A DNA stretch of 64,000 nt from NCBI RefSeq assembly GCF_051020765.1, contig NC_134934.1, positions 12,104,001 to 12,168,000 of the forward strand, written 5' to 3'. The notes beneath the pieces are model-generated. The model was not told the origin of the DNA, searched no databases, and was given only the letters and a program-made list of their open reading frames with translations. Both the position numbers and the translations under genes were made by a program. Source of the DNA: Lasioglossum baleicum. Taxonomy: Eukaryota > Arthropoda > Insecta > Hymenoptera > Halictidae. Below, piece by piece: positions 37,932 through 49,400 of this stretch; position 1 is the stretch's first letter, and every line of letters begins with the position of its first letter.

Positions 37932-39140
37932 TACGGAACAGCCGTCGATACTGTTTCTCCGTTTCCGTTACTGTTTGGCGAGGTCTTACCGAACCGAGGA
38001 CTTCCGGTTTTGTCGTGATTCTGTTTGGAAAGTCCTTGTGTTTGAGAATTAGGGGTGGAAAACGATTTTCAGCCAAGCCGGATATGTGCCTCGAGAAATG
38101 AATGTTTGAAATTTTACTCCGATATCTGTGATATTGGAACTCTTGTTGGTTCAGAATTAGACTGCGTATCTTTATGTAAAGTAAAAATTGTCTGCATCCC
38201 ATTCCTGATAATCTCAATACATTCTAATAAATCACAAGAAGAATCGAACGTTCCATTTGCGACGCACTATCGTCACGAATGCAAACGAAATGGCTGTAGT
38301 GTGGTTATCTGGAGTTTGATCACGACCCATAAGATCCCTCGAGCCTATCAAGAGGATTCCACGGGTCACGGTAGTCCGGTGACAATCGTATTAACTCGTT
38401 TCACCGCGAGGGACACCTCTTTTGATCGGGCGTCCATCCTCGCGACAGATGTGGAAAATCGCGATTAGTCTGACCGGTGCCAGGGACACCGAAAATGTCT
38501 GAGCTAGGTCGACCCTGATTCCACCTCTCCCTCTCTCTCTTTCTCTCTCTCTCATTCTCTCTTTCTCTCTCTTTCCACGCTCCACGTAGGACTTAGTTAA
38601 GACGTCAGAGAGCCGAACAATACGGTCAGCCATGCGTGCCACGGGCTTCGCACCTTTGGCTCGGCGCGCATAGAATTTTGATTTTTATCTTGGAGGGCAC
38701 TCGATGGGTGCCGCGATTTGGAGATAGCCTGCATCGTTTCGAGAGCACTTCGGGACACTCGGGCCCTCGATCGGTTTTTTTTTCTCCTCTCCGTGGTGCA
38801 CGTCGAGACTGGGACCGGGGACCCTCGACTGCGCAGTTCGCTAGAATTTTTAATACCCTCGGTTATTTTTCGCTGGGCTCAGGTAGACCCGTCGTCACGC
38901 AATTCGAGTTTCAATTGGATAAACCATGAGCCGCTGCGCTCGCTGAATTTTGATCGGAATTTAATGAGCCCGATGCATTTCACACCGGAGCGCCGCTGTT
39001 CGTGTGAATGGCTCGTTACGTCTTGACCAGAGATTTTCGACTTTTGTAACGTACGCGCATGTTTAACCCCTTCGCATAAAAATGTTCAACGTCGATTGCG
39101 AGAACAAGGCATTAAATAAAAATTGCTCGCTTCTATGAAA
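37932..39140. other. Non-coding stretch
   Basis: Contains a TC-rich tract at 38520-38575 and a TTAACCCCTTCGCAT word at 39063, which looks like a lone end of a TTAA-type element. No gene was recognised. Confidence 0.5.
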
Positions 39141-39142
39141 TA

Positions 39143-39355
39143 TTGGATTGGCAAGAAAGTAATTTCGGTATTTTAAGGTGAAATTTTATTCAAGCGATGA
39201 ACCTTAATCAATAAAACATTTTCTTATTTATTCCTTTGGCAAAAGATCATCGAACAAAAGGGAAAGTATCTTATTCGTTAAAGCTCACTGCTTGAATACA
39301 AAAATTGGGCTCTATTTCACCTTGAAACACCGAAATTACTTTCTTCCCAACCCAA
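39143..39355 (+). mobile_element. Internally deleted mariner element
   Basis: The element is 213 bp between TA duplications at 39141-39142 and 39356-39357. The left end TTGGATTGGCAAGAAAGTAA and the inverted right end TTGGGTTGGGAAGAAAGTAA match at 18 of 20 bases, and the similarity continues through ATTTCGGT and AAGGTGAAAT for about 41 bp. Inside, 39237-39278 encodes the extreme C-terminus of a mariner transposase with its stop, so the element lost nearly all of its gene by internal deletion and kept the 3' gene end, 3' UTR and both termini. It cannot make transposase, but both termini are well preserved. Confidence 0.9.
39237..39281 (+). pseudogene. Mariner transposase C-terminal remnant
   Basis: Fourteen codons read WQKIIEQKGKYLIR and then TAA. 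The WQK(V/I)IEQ(N/K)GKYLI ending is the typical C-terminus of mariner (DD34D) transposases. The catalytic domain and the DNA-binding helix-turn-helix are absent. The gene orientation agrees with the element's right terminus lying just downstream. Confidence 0.85.
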
Positions 39356-39357
39356 TA

Positions 39358-41687
39358 GATGAAACTTGCGTGAAACGCGGAAAATTCGCGAGGCAGTCAA
39401 CGCGTTTACAGCGGTTAGCCGTTGGTACTCAGCCACCAACCATAACCTCCACGACCTTCGTCGAAGAACTTCGAAACCAATCACGACCACGCAGACCCGA
39501 AACTTTCAATTTCAATTCCATCGTCGGGACTCCCTTTCCCCGGGTTATCTCGTTAATCCACGATAATTACCGACGGATCGATCTGTCAATCGGTTTCGAG
39601 GACTCTGTTGGAAAGCCGCGTGACGCCGGAGAAAAGCGGAACGTCGAATTCGATTTTTTCCGGCGGCTAACGAGACTGCTGAAATCGACTTGCCCGTGGA
39701 TCATTAATAATCGTCATAGGACGCTCCGTATGAAAATCGCATTACGATAAGCAATAGTTGTCACGAGTGCCTCGAGCGATTCTCCGACCCCCCTGCTCGC
39801 CCCACCCCCCCTAGAAACACCCCCCGTGAACGATGATTCAGGTAGTCGAGTCTCTCCACGGTCGTTTTCCATACGCGTTTATGGGGGGCCCCACCTGGGC
39901 CCCGTGCGTGTGCACGCACACGCTAACGAGCCTGGATCCGCGTATCAGGGCTGAGGACGCACATGGGACCCCAATAGAATATGCATGTGTTTTGTATTCA
40001 GGAATATGTTAACCCTTTCGCTTAGTCTTTCGATTGGCACCGCGGAGGCAACACCTCCGTGGGACCAGACAGTTTTCCTTTGACTTTCCACCGGATGACA
40101 CACGAGTTTTCCATGGATCCTGCGACGACCCATGGGGGTGGACCGAGAGGGAGTAGCTCTGCGGTGTGCAGAAAGGTTGGTGGTTGATTGAATTTTCTTC
40201 TGGGTTTATTCGGTTAGCTGACAGTGGATTTGTACTTTGGCAGAACGAGGAATGAGATTTCATGGTATTACTGGTTCCAGCAGGATTAATAAGATAAAAA
40301 TTTTCGGGTGGTTGTACGTGTATTTCATATTGCTCTTTATCTGGAGACGGTTTATTAAGTCAGTGGGGTACTATGTATTTTTCGGCGGCGGTAGTTAATT
40401 ATTGAACACGCGAATATGCAGAAAATTCGGAGATCGATGGTGGGGCACAGGATTTTCTAAAATTGCTTCTGGAACGCGTAAAAGTTTGACGAATATCTGT
40501 GAACGTTTTTCATTTTATCGGGAGTGTATAGATCCTTGAATAAAGTACAATCATTTGTCTTTGATTTTGGTGGCTTCGAATCGTTATGTAAAATCTATTT
40601 TCACATTGCATTATTCATTTTATCACGTTGTACAGAAAGCATTTTACCCAATGGATTTGTCCTCCGTTCTACGAGAGTACAAAACATGCCCCGCCTTATC
40701 TTAATTTCTTAATGACCCTGAAATTATAAAATGTTTACGTTTGCACTATGTGTAACTACATCGTTACCAAGTTTCTCTTACATCGTAACGTTTATTCCAT
40801 GGTTGAATTCTCTTCAGAAAATGTCTAAGAACGTTCAGAGACCCTCGCACAAGATTACTTTCAAAAGTAGACTCTCATCTCCGTTCTATTCCCGCGAAAT
40901 CGTCGAGTATAAAATACATTGTCTCGAATGTGTATAATTAATGCGAGGAAATTAATCCGTGCGGTGGTAGATACTTGCTCCATCATGTGTCATGATTTTA
41001 ATAACCCAACCAGCTCATTGTAGATTCATTAGACTGATTCCTGACATGTAGACGTGCATATTATTGCTATTATTACGAGGACAAGAATATCCTGTGATTT
41101 GGAATAAGCAGGGAACGTAAAATGTAGGAGGATAACATGAGCACGTTAAAATAGGTATTATGAGGAAGGAAATAATTAGCCACGTCGTATCATTATCAAT
41201 TATCGAATAAACTTAGATCCTCACTTCTTCGGCGTGTTATTTCGATCCAGCTGCCCATACCGAAAATTGCATGAAGCAAAATAAACTTGTATGAAGGCCC
41301 TGAAATTCTAACTTCAAACAAAAGCTGAGTAATAAATATCTAGTTGCTAAGCTTGCAAATGATTAATTTAAATCAGAGGCTGTTTAATTCGATGCAGTGA
41401 CAAGATGAATCTTGATAATATATCTACTTACAAAACTATGACTACAAAACTAAATGGACTCGCCTAAATCTTATCATCGGAGCAATCTTTGGAGTACAAT
41501 CCACTTTCTGAAAACCGATAGAATTGATCTATGTATAAATGCTCCTGCTACAGTAGCAAAGATGGGATTCGCAGAGACAGACAGTCCAGCGACGAGACTG
41601 CGAATTCCGGCGATTGGGAATGTCGATTGTAATAATAGCGGCGATCGAAATATCGTTTCGGCTCAGCAGACGACGACGGTGCGAAAC
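39358..41687. other. Non-coding stretch
   Basis: 39360-40260 is GC-richer. A perfect 8-bp inverted pair (GCGTGTGC, AC, GCACACGC) lies at 39906-39923. TTAACCCTTTCGC at 40009 resembles a lone TTAA-type transposon end. 40300-41450 is AT-rich with nothing recognised. Confidence 0.5.
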
Positions 41688-41696
41688 TATATAAAG
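41688..41696 (+). promoter_or_regulatory. Possible TATA box (TATATAAAG)
   Basis: A close match to the insect TATA consensus, followed by GC-rich sequence; a start near 41718 would be expected. No clear initiator, splice donor or downstream gene is visible, so this may be chance. Confidence 0.15.
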
Positions 41697-41699
41697 GCG

Positions 41700-43219
41700 C
41701 TCCATTATTAGTCGAGGATATTTCCACGCGTGGAGATGACAGGCGATCGGAGATAAATCCGGTTTTTGCAGGATCAGCCGACAAATAGTTTTATTCCCGT
41801 CGGCCGCGTGCGCGTTCCCGACGAAATAAAACGCGCGAAACGGCAGCATTCGAACATTCCTTAACGACGGATGACTCAATGAGAAGTTTATCGCTCCATT
41901 TTTCCGCCGATCATATTTTAGGGCCGCTATTACACGATGCTCCGAGCACCGATATTACTTTTGCATTATTCCGATCATCCGGCGCGTATATAACGTGCCG
42001 ATCCAAATGTCCGCCGAGGGAAATGTCTCCCGATGGAAATAACTCGCCGTTAATATGAAAAAAGAACCATGGGAAAAACCAACCTATTCGCCCGCGACCA
42101 TGAACATTCGATTTTCAGACGGGCGGCGGCTCCGATCCTCGATCGCTCGAAGAACTTGCATTTCGAAAGAAATCGAAACCCGCAGACACCTTTTGAACAC
42201 TCTAAATTGATACTGTCATGAAAAATTGTCGAGCCACCCCCCCCCTGCACCATTCTTAAATAATTCATCCTTAAATATACATCATTTTGCCAAATGACTT
42301 TCAGGAAAATTATTCGATAGAATGAATTTACTAATTTTGTAAAATATCGAACTCTGAATATGAAATAACATTATTTATCCTTTGTTCACGAAGGGACGAA
42401 CACACTATACATGGTTTCTATTTATAATATTTAAAGTGAAGTTTATTTTAAACTTAAATGTACGTAATATACAAAAAAAGATACTTAGATATATAAAGAA
42501 AGAATGCAGATCTTCATATTTATATTTTTAAATTGTTTAATAATATTTGAGAAATCCTTGTAGAATTGTCAAATTCTTGCGAAAGTCTCATCCCGACATT
42601 CACCGATGCACAAGGTTCGTCGTTTCACCGTCGCGAAAATGGCTCGCAGCCATTTTGTAAAGGTCACCCTAGGACACCACCCCTACAGTAGCGTGGCCAC
42701 CAACCCCTGACTCAAATCGGTTCAATTACTCTGAAATGGCGTGGTTCACCGAGTTCTTGGACGACGTCCTGCTGTGAAACAGTTGACCGCTGGTCAGTCT
42801 CTGCTTGACCGTGAATAATCCGATTCTGGACGAGAGGTGGACGCCATTGAAGAGGAGTCGAGCGTGCGCGAAATTGAAGTTGACGTTGAACGTGCACCGT
42901 CATGCTCACCCCACCTGCTATATGTATTTCTAAAATGACTTTCTCGATACTCCATTAATAGAACATTAGCAAACAAGCCTTTTTCACCATTCGCAGTAAC
43001 GCAATGCTTCAATGAACATTCTGCATTTTGGAAGGTTAACCATTGTCGCATAAGAAAACATCGTTATAAACATGAACATAAAATTGAGTTGTCTGTGAAT
43101 GCGAAAGGGAAGAAACACGGATAAAAATGAAACACATATTTTTCACATTATGCGAGTAATGTATACATTGAGTAATTTACATTATATCGTATTTCAATTA
43201 CATTGTATTTAATTAACAA
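41700..43219. other. Non-coding stretch with a palindromic GCCAT pair
   Basis: AT-rich at 42260-42580. A perfect 9-bp inverted pair, AAAATGGCT and AGCCATTTT with a CGC spacer, lies at 42636-42656. Minus-strand frames at 42712-43051 lack domains. The AT-rich 3' part (43140-43219) is partly inverted-complementary to the sequence after the next element. Confidence 0.5.
42636..42656. promoter_or_regulatory. Palindromic pair of YY1/Pho-core sites
   Basis: AAAATGGCT-CGC-AGCCATTTT gives two head-to-head GCCAT cores. GCCAT is the core of the YY1/Pho family. Binding is inference. Confidence 0.25.
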
Positions 43220-43223
43220 TTAA

Positions 43224-43442
43224 CACTAAACCTACCGAGTCTTAAAAGTAACTGGAACATGTTCCTTTACAAACAATGACAAGATTAATTTTATTTAGAC
43301 TTTGTGCGGCTCCTATTATAATGCATGCTCTACTAAAGATATCTATACAATCATAACTTATGAAATTATTTTTATTATTTCAATAATTGTAAAATAAAAA
43401 ATCTGGAACTGGTCATTTTGACCGATGGTGGTAGGTTTAGTG
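43224..43442. mobile_element. piggyBac-type MITE
   Basis: The element is 219 bp between TTAA duplications at 43220-43223 and 43443-43446. Ends are perfect 13-bp inverted repeats, CACTAAACCTACC and GGTAGGTTTAGTG. TTAA plus a CAC/CCC-starting terminus is the piggyBac signature, and a subterminal GGTCATTTTGACC palindrome at 43411-43423 adds to it. There is no coding frame. The perfect ends suggest a relatively young insertion. Confidence 0.85.
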
Positions 43443-43446
43443 TTAA

Positions 43447-44127
43447 ACGAGGTGAAAGGTTCGAATGATACAATGCAATTACAATGTAATTCAAATACCG
43501 TGTATATAAAATACAATGTATTTAAATTAGCACAACTCTGCCGACCACGTTATTTCGAGTTCAAACATACCCGCCATAAAACTCGACCAATTACAGGGGA
43601 GGCGGGTGCAATACAATATTTACAAATACCTGCGGCGGCGGGTAGGCCAAGGGAAGTGGCAATAAACGATTAAAAATCGACAGAGCCGAGGCCATGGTCC
43701 AGGTCCCGTCGATAAATCACCAGCTAATACTTGAAGGGGCGCGTGCCGGCGAAAGGAGTGACCGGACATTATACCGTTCAGGTCAATTCGCCGCGACGTT
43801 ATGGAGGGGCAGCCAGAATTTCCGGTTCTGGGACTTGTGGCCAATCCGGTGGAGGTCAGCGGGGCCCCTGACCCAGGTCGAGGGTCAGCCCAAACAATCT
43901 TTCCCCGAGGTCAGCCCACCGCGTTTACGGCGCTGATTTATGGCCCGCTACCATGCTCGATGTGCGCCAACGACTTTGGCCGCTTTCGCGGTCGAGAAGT
44001 GGCCGTGCTCGATTCAACTTCGCGACAGAAATTAATTGATCATGGACAGAGTCCCTGAAATTATTATCTTTTTTGCCTTCTGGACGTCGATTGATGGATC
44101 TGCACTGGTTATTCGACGGTGAAGAAG
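43447..44127. other. Non-coding stretch
   Basis: AT-rich start (43460-43560), then a GC-rich part (43560-44050) open on both strands without recognisable domains. Confidence 0.5.
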
Positions 44128-44351
44128 TTGAAAGCTGACTATTTAGCGGAGACTTTGAAGATAGTGAATCGTCTACTTCTAGGTTGGATAGATAGTAGGG
44201 AACAAGTTGAAATTTGGCTATGTAGTAGTGTAGGATTTGAAGATAGCGAATTGCTTGATGTGAGGTGCTCTGAAGAAGATCGGCTATGCAGCAGTGAACA
44301 TGTTGAAAAGTGGCTATGTAACAGTGGAGAATTTAAAGATAGTGACCTATG
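44128..44351 (+). repeat. Degenerate minisatellite, GTTGAAA..TGGCTATGTA type
   Basis: Three diverged units of about 48 bp start at 44128, 44208 and 44303. Each runs GTTGAAA, (T)GGCTATGTAG, (T)TTGAAGATAG, TGAAT. Related half-units (GAAGATCGG(C/T)T(A/G)TGC) lie near 44277 and 44428. An 86-codon ATG frame at 44119-44379 reads through and gives repeated VExWLC(S/N)S and F(E/K)DS(E/D)L peptides. Because the spacers differ in length and similar units continue beyond the stop, this is read as a decayed tandem repeat, with a repeat-derived peptide as the alternative. Confidence 0.7.
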
Positions 44352-44954
44352 TACTTCTACGACGGCTATGTGCCGGTAGAATCTTAGCTGAAGGTTGATA
44401 CTGGCTGTGCGATAGTGAGCAAGTTGAAGATCGGTTGTACGATAGCAAGTGACTAGTAGATCAGTTATATGAGATTGTATGTAGAGTGTTCGTTGCTAGA
44501 AGCTTGAACATGCAGTCGTCAACTCTTATTTTCATATTGACGTACTCGCAGACTCAACTATCAAGGCATTTGGTTTTTCGGCTTCTCGTGTAATAGCGAG
44601 CTCCTTTTGAAAATTCCTATTTTCCTAGATTATCTGAAAGGAAAAGGTCATTTGCGGTGATAATGAAAGAAAACCACCTCTGTGTGCTTAGTTCACCCAT
44701 AGTCTCGTATTTCGCAAGCACGCAGACGCCATAAATGTGTAAAGTTCAAGCCATTACGTTCTCAGCCGAACCTGTTCATGGTACAAAGTCGGTATCGCAT
44801 AACACTGAAACCAGGAACGAGATTCACAGTCCATCAGCGATTTCATAGGTACAACGAGGAGCAAAAGTCTCCTCCTCTTGATTACACCTTCAACCCCCAT
44901 TTCCCTCGAGAAGCCTCATTAAAAACAGTTTCTCGGCTCCTCGGAGGAAGCCGC

Positions 44955-44960
<6 letters not shown>

Positions 44961-44985
<25 letters not shown>
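44961..44985. repeat. (CT)12 microsatellite
   Basis: Twelve uninterrupted CT units. Confidence 0.95.
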
Positions 44986-45635
44986 GCTCTCCTTTTAGAT
45001 TCATCCCAAAAACTCTCGGGCTCTCAATTTGCCTCCGCATATTCTGTCGCGGTCCCGGCCCGAAAGCCGCGACAGAAGTAGCATCGCGAGTAGACACCAG
45101 AAAACGGTGTCGCGCGGCGCCGATGGCGGAGATTTCGCAAGGAGCGCTGCTAAACGCAAATTGGCGCAAATTGGCGGCGGGTTCCGCGCAGGACGTAAAC
45201 CTGTACGAGACGCTAAGCCACTGGCAAGCAATTGCAAGGACCTAGCCGGAGTCGAGTCAGCTAGGATCCTAGGAGAAGAGCCCAGAAACAGAGAGAACGA
45301 AGAGGATCTCGCCGAAACAGAGAGGGATGGAGAGACAGAACAAGATGGTGAAAGAGAGAGAGAGAGTGGAGAGAGTAGCAACTATAGAGGATAGTCAAAG
45401 CGAGACAGAGAGCAAAGGGTGGAAAGGACGCGAGAGGCAGGATTCGATAAAAGGGAAGAGAGGAAGGAAGGAGAGAGGGAGGAAGATCGTTAGGCATGTT
45501 ACGTCTTGCATCCTGCCAGGACGATGGAACAGCCGGCAGAGACTCCATCGTGTACCGTTGCACGTACACCGTGCCCCTTCTGTTCGTACGTTCGTTCGTA
45601 CGCTATATATGTGCACGCGAGAGAGGACGTACGCC

Positions 45636-45687
45636 GGGGTGGTTTTGGCAAGCCCATCCCACGAGCCCGTCTTTCGAAAACCACCCC
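45636..45687. repeat. Perfect 11-bp inverted repeat, 30-base spacer
   Basis: GGGGTGGTTTT at 45636-45646 pairs exactly with AAAACCACCCC at 45677-45687. The AAAACCACCC word recurs elsewhere in the window (28239, 32116 inverted, 63541). Confidence 0.8.
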
Positions 45688-46696
45688 CTCGTGGATAGCG
45701 AGGGCGACGAACTGACATTATGCCCGTGCAAGATGGCTCGTGGCGCCCGCTGCCCCGTCGAATACACCCCTGCAGCTCCGAGACGAATTTTTTTAATGCC
45801 CGGGGGTGGAACCGGCTACGCACCGCTCGATTTCGGGCGATGGCCGTGCGTAGACAAAGGGCGCATGCTGAATTCTTACCAGAGATAGAAAAACTACATC
45901 GCTTTAAAGAGGAATTTTTTAAAACTTTTTACACAATCACGAAAAATAGGAAAGATTAGAAAGTCCTTTCTTCAATTATGTTAAAAAGTCGAAAATGCCA
46001 AAGAGGAACAGTCTTTTTGTGAATTTATTTTTCGTAGACAAAGATCTATTTCCAGTGGCCGAATCGTGTTCGATGTGAGGGGTTGAGGTGCCCCGGATCG
46101 AGACACGGTCGATCGAGGTGTTACGCCAGCAAGCATCGATCTGAAGCAGGTCGATCCCTTTCCTAAGCCGCGGAGGCAACTTCGGAACTGCTTCGCTGGG
46201 TGGTCGTTATTGACTGTCAGGGAACGGGGCACGGAACGCTCCGCGTCGGGGGTTGCTTAGGCAACTTCAAATTAATTTCAAACATAGGGAGAAACAATAC
46301 TTAATGCCGGGACCGTGGCAGCCGGGGCCGTCTCGAGTACCGAAGCATCCCATAATAATTATTTTCCAATGAAAACTGAAATTGTCGGCGGGATCGGGTT
46401 AGCTACCTCCCCTTCTCCGGGGGTGAAGTTTCCCAAGAGCGTCTGCTGAAGATGTCAAGACTGACGTGGAGACTGTCTTGGACGTGACTTGGGAACAAAC
46501 GAACGCTTCCGATCAGTTTCCATTGGTGTTGCCGAGCTGTAAACCGGATGATTTAATTGCGGGAATTATGAGAGACTCTGAAATACCTTTTTTACATCTT
46601 TTTATCCTTCTGAATATTTTTTAGTGTTTGAGATGAGACTTTCTAATGGAGAGACTGAAGGTTAGTCTTTTACTATTTCCTTCGGAGTGTATTTAA

Positions 46697-46975
46697 TCCC
46701 CATTTGTCCCTCATTTCACGAACTGAATCTGTCCCTCGGTGTCAAATTGACATAGTGATAAAAAATCGATAAAATAACAAGGTAAACAGTTATTTGTCGA
46801 TGATTTTACTTTCAAATTGATGATTTAACATTTACATCTTAGGTTTTTCGGTTATGTGTTTCGTATTAAAAAAAAATAAAAAACCACGAAGTTTCGGACT
46901 TTACCTGCAAGTAACAGAACAGTATAACTTATTTCGGAAAAACTGTGTCGAATAGACACGAGGGGCGGATGAGGG
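46697..46975. mobile_element. TTAA-type MITE with CCCTCATCCGCCCCTC ends
   Basis: The element is 279 bp between TTAA at 46693-46696 and 46976-46979. The left end TCCCCATTTGTCCCTCATTT and the inverted right end CCCTCATCCGCCCCTCGTGT are clearly related, and further in both sides carry a GTGTC-AA/GA-T(T/A)GACA palindrome. This matches piggyBac-like miniature elements. Divergence of the ends indicates an old copy. No coding frame. Confidence 0.6.
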
Positions 46976-46979
46976 TTAA

Positions 46980-49400
46980 TATCTTATTTTTAAATCGTTG
47001 AAACATTTATTTGGTTGAATTATGATAAAATTTGATACAAGATATCCTATTTTCACTATGCTGAAATTATTATTGATTGCTCTTCGACTTATGCTGCAAT
47101 TTTGTCTTGCCAGAAATACGTGTTTGAAAACGATTTAAATTTGTTATGGATGATAACACGCAAAGGGAGTTAGAGACAACAAATTTCCTCTTGAAGCAAT
47201 TATTTTTGGAATATTGTACGCGAGCAGCTGGAGTTAAAACATCACCACGATCATAACTGTTTGTTCTGGTACAAGAATCACATAACACGCAAAAATTGAT
47301 CGAAAGGCTGAAACGTTACGAGATTGCGTCCGACGAATTAGATTGCATTTTTAATATGTTTTTACTAGAAACTGGGAAAGATCCGATAAAATTTTCAATC
47401 TCTTGTGTCGCGATTCAAATTTACATCGAAGCAACGAACAAACTAATTTATATGATGCGACCACGCACGCGGCACGCCGCACATTATATTTTCCGCACGA
47501 AGTTTACATACGGTTAGCATACTTGAATATGTTACGCGAACGCAAACAGTTTGCCAATGAAACCATCCATTACTAACGAGGTAGCATACCGAGCCAGTAT
47601 ACACTGATTTCGATGGAATTTGTGCATGAGAGATAGCTCTTCGAAAAATATTTGATATTATTTTATTTTTCGGTAATATGTGAACAAGGGGATTGAAGGA
47701 ACCTTTAAAGGTGGGGGTTAATGCTATATTTACTGTAACATCTTGCGAACGAGAGGAAGCACGAATTTTTATAAATCAAGCGGTCTTAAAAAATTCTTTA
47801 TAATTTTTTGTAATTAAACTCCTGCATTTATATAATTTTTAAATTCATAAAGTACCAGATGTTGTTTGTATCGAGAGGCATTAAACATCCTACAATTTTG
47901 TTCAACAATACCTAAAAATTGAAAGGTACATTCTTCCCAGAAAATCTATATTAGCATAAAGACTCGTGATCCGCCATAGACACATCGCCATAATTTCTGC
48001 GGAGCCTCGTGGCCGATAAAACAAACGTATCCATCAAACAATTCATGAATATGGAAATTGACACGCAGATCCGTCCCCGGATATCATCCCCTGTAAAATA
48101 CGAAACTACCCCGTCTCGGTTATCTTTCTCGGCGATCTCCTCGCGCCAACTCGCGCGGTTAATCAATTTAATTTCCAAGAGACTCAATCGTTGCCGGCAT
48201 CCCCAATTAATCCGGCGACATGAGGAGCCTCGCCTGCGAGGAAACTCGGATGAGAAATTCTCGCGGGTAGACAGGATCCCCTAAGCGCGAATTAAAAACG
48301 GCCTCGCGGAGGATCCACTTAGCGGCCCCCGCGAATGTGAGCCGGTATCCCGAGGAACCCGGGTCCCGGCAAAATGCGGAAACGTTGTCTTCGGTTTCGG
48401 AGGCGGCGGGAGGGGGTGGAAACCGTCAGGGAGGGTGAGTTGAGCGGGCGTTGTTAATGGAATTCGATCCGGAGACCGGAGACGGCACCGAGGCGTCTCC
48501 GAGGACAGGGGAAGACAGAGAAACGCGCGGAGTGGTCGTGTAATTACGCGGCGAAGACTCAAAGATGCTGCCACTGCAGTCTGCTACTTTGTCGCGGGTG
48601 CTGCAGGCGTTTCTCGCGGCCCCGAGGACACCGGCCCACCCCTTTCATCCACCTTCCAACCCCCGCACCACCACTCCCGGGCTCACAATTTCGCGAGAGA
48701 CATGCACGCTTAATCGTCCCGCTTTATTCGACGATACGACGTCGCATTCGTAAAACGGAAGAGCCAACCGGAAACTCGGGCGCGGTTCCGCCACAGATTA
48801 AACTTGAGTTTCTTGCGCGCATCGGTATCTGAGGAGGTTGGGGAGGCTGTTGCTTCGGGGAAAAAGGAGCTGCTTAAAACGCTAATAATTGGTATCGGGT
48901 TGATAGGAGTAATTGGGAGTTAGAGTGGAAAAGCTCGAGTTGGGGTGGAATGGTTTGTTGCGTGAGGGTTGCCGGAATTTTTTCGGTATGTAGAACCGAT
49001 TGGTTTACACGGGAATAAATATAAATATACATTAATATAATGACTAAATAGGAGAGCTAAATGGTTACGTACTGTATTGAGAATTTTTATTTTATTTTAT
49101 ACAAAATGAAAACGACATAAAAATTTCTCGTGTTCTCATGAGTATTATCTTGTTCACATGAATGACGAATAAATGATAAAGGGATGCCGAAGAACTGTTT
49201 TATTTGTTCACAATATGTTTAACATTTTAAATACTCGCTACCGTCACACTAGATTTTAGAGATATCCGACTTGAATGTGTCGCCACGTTCGTGAAAGCGG
49301 TTTAAGACGGGGGTTGGAAAGCTCGACGTGTTCCGCCGGAATGCAAAGTAACAGAGGGGTTGGAATATTTTACGACAATGGATACTTGAACGCCGTAAAA
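46980..49400. other. Non-coding stretch
   Basis: AT-rich to about 47990, then GC-rich (48000-48980), then AT-rich. The 73-codon frame 47296-47517 opens on TTG. No domain, splice-bounded exon or mobile-element end was recognised. Confidence 0.5.

Larger units (their letters stand above)
44352..46692. other. Non-coding stretch, GC-rich with purine tracts
   Basis: (CT)12 at 44961-44985, a long purine-rich region at 45270-45490 and an 11-bp inverted pair at 45636-45687. 44800-45880 has open frames on both strands (longest 155 codons, plus), all low complexity. No gene was recognised. Confidence 0.5.

Noticed and set aside
47296..47517. 73-codon frame with balanced composition
   Set aside because: TTG start, AT-rich surroundings, no splice signals and no family resemblance.
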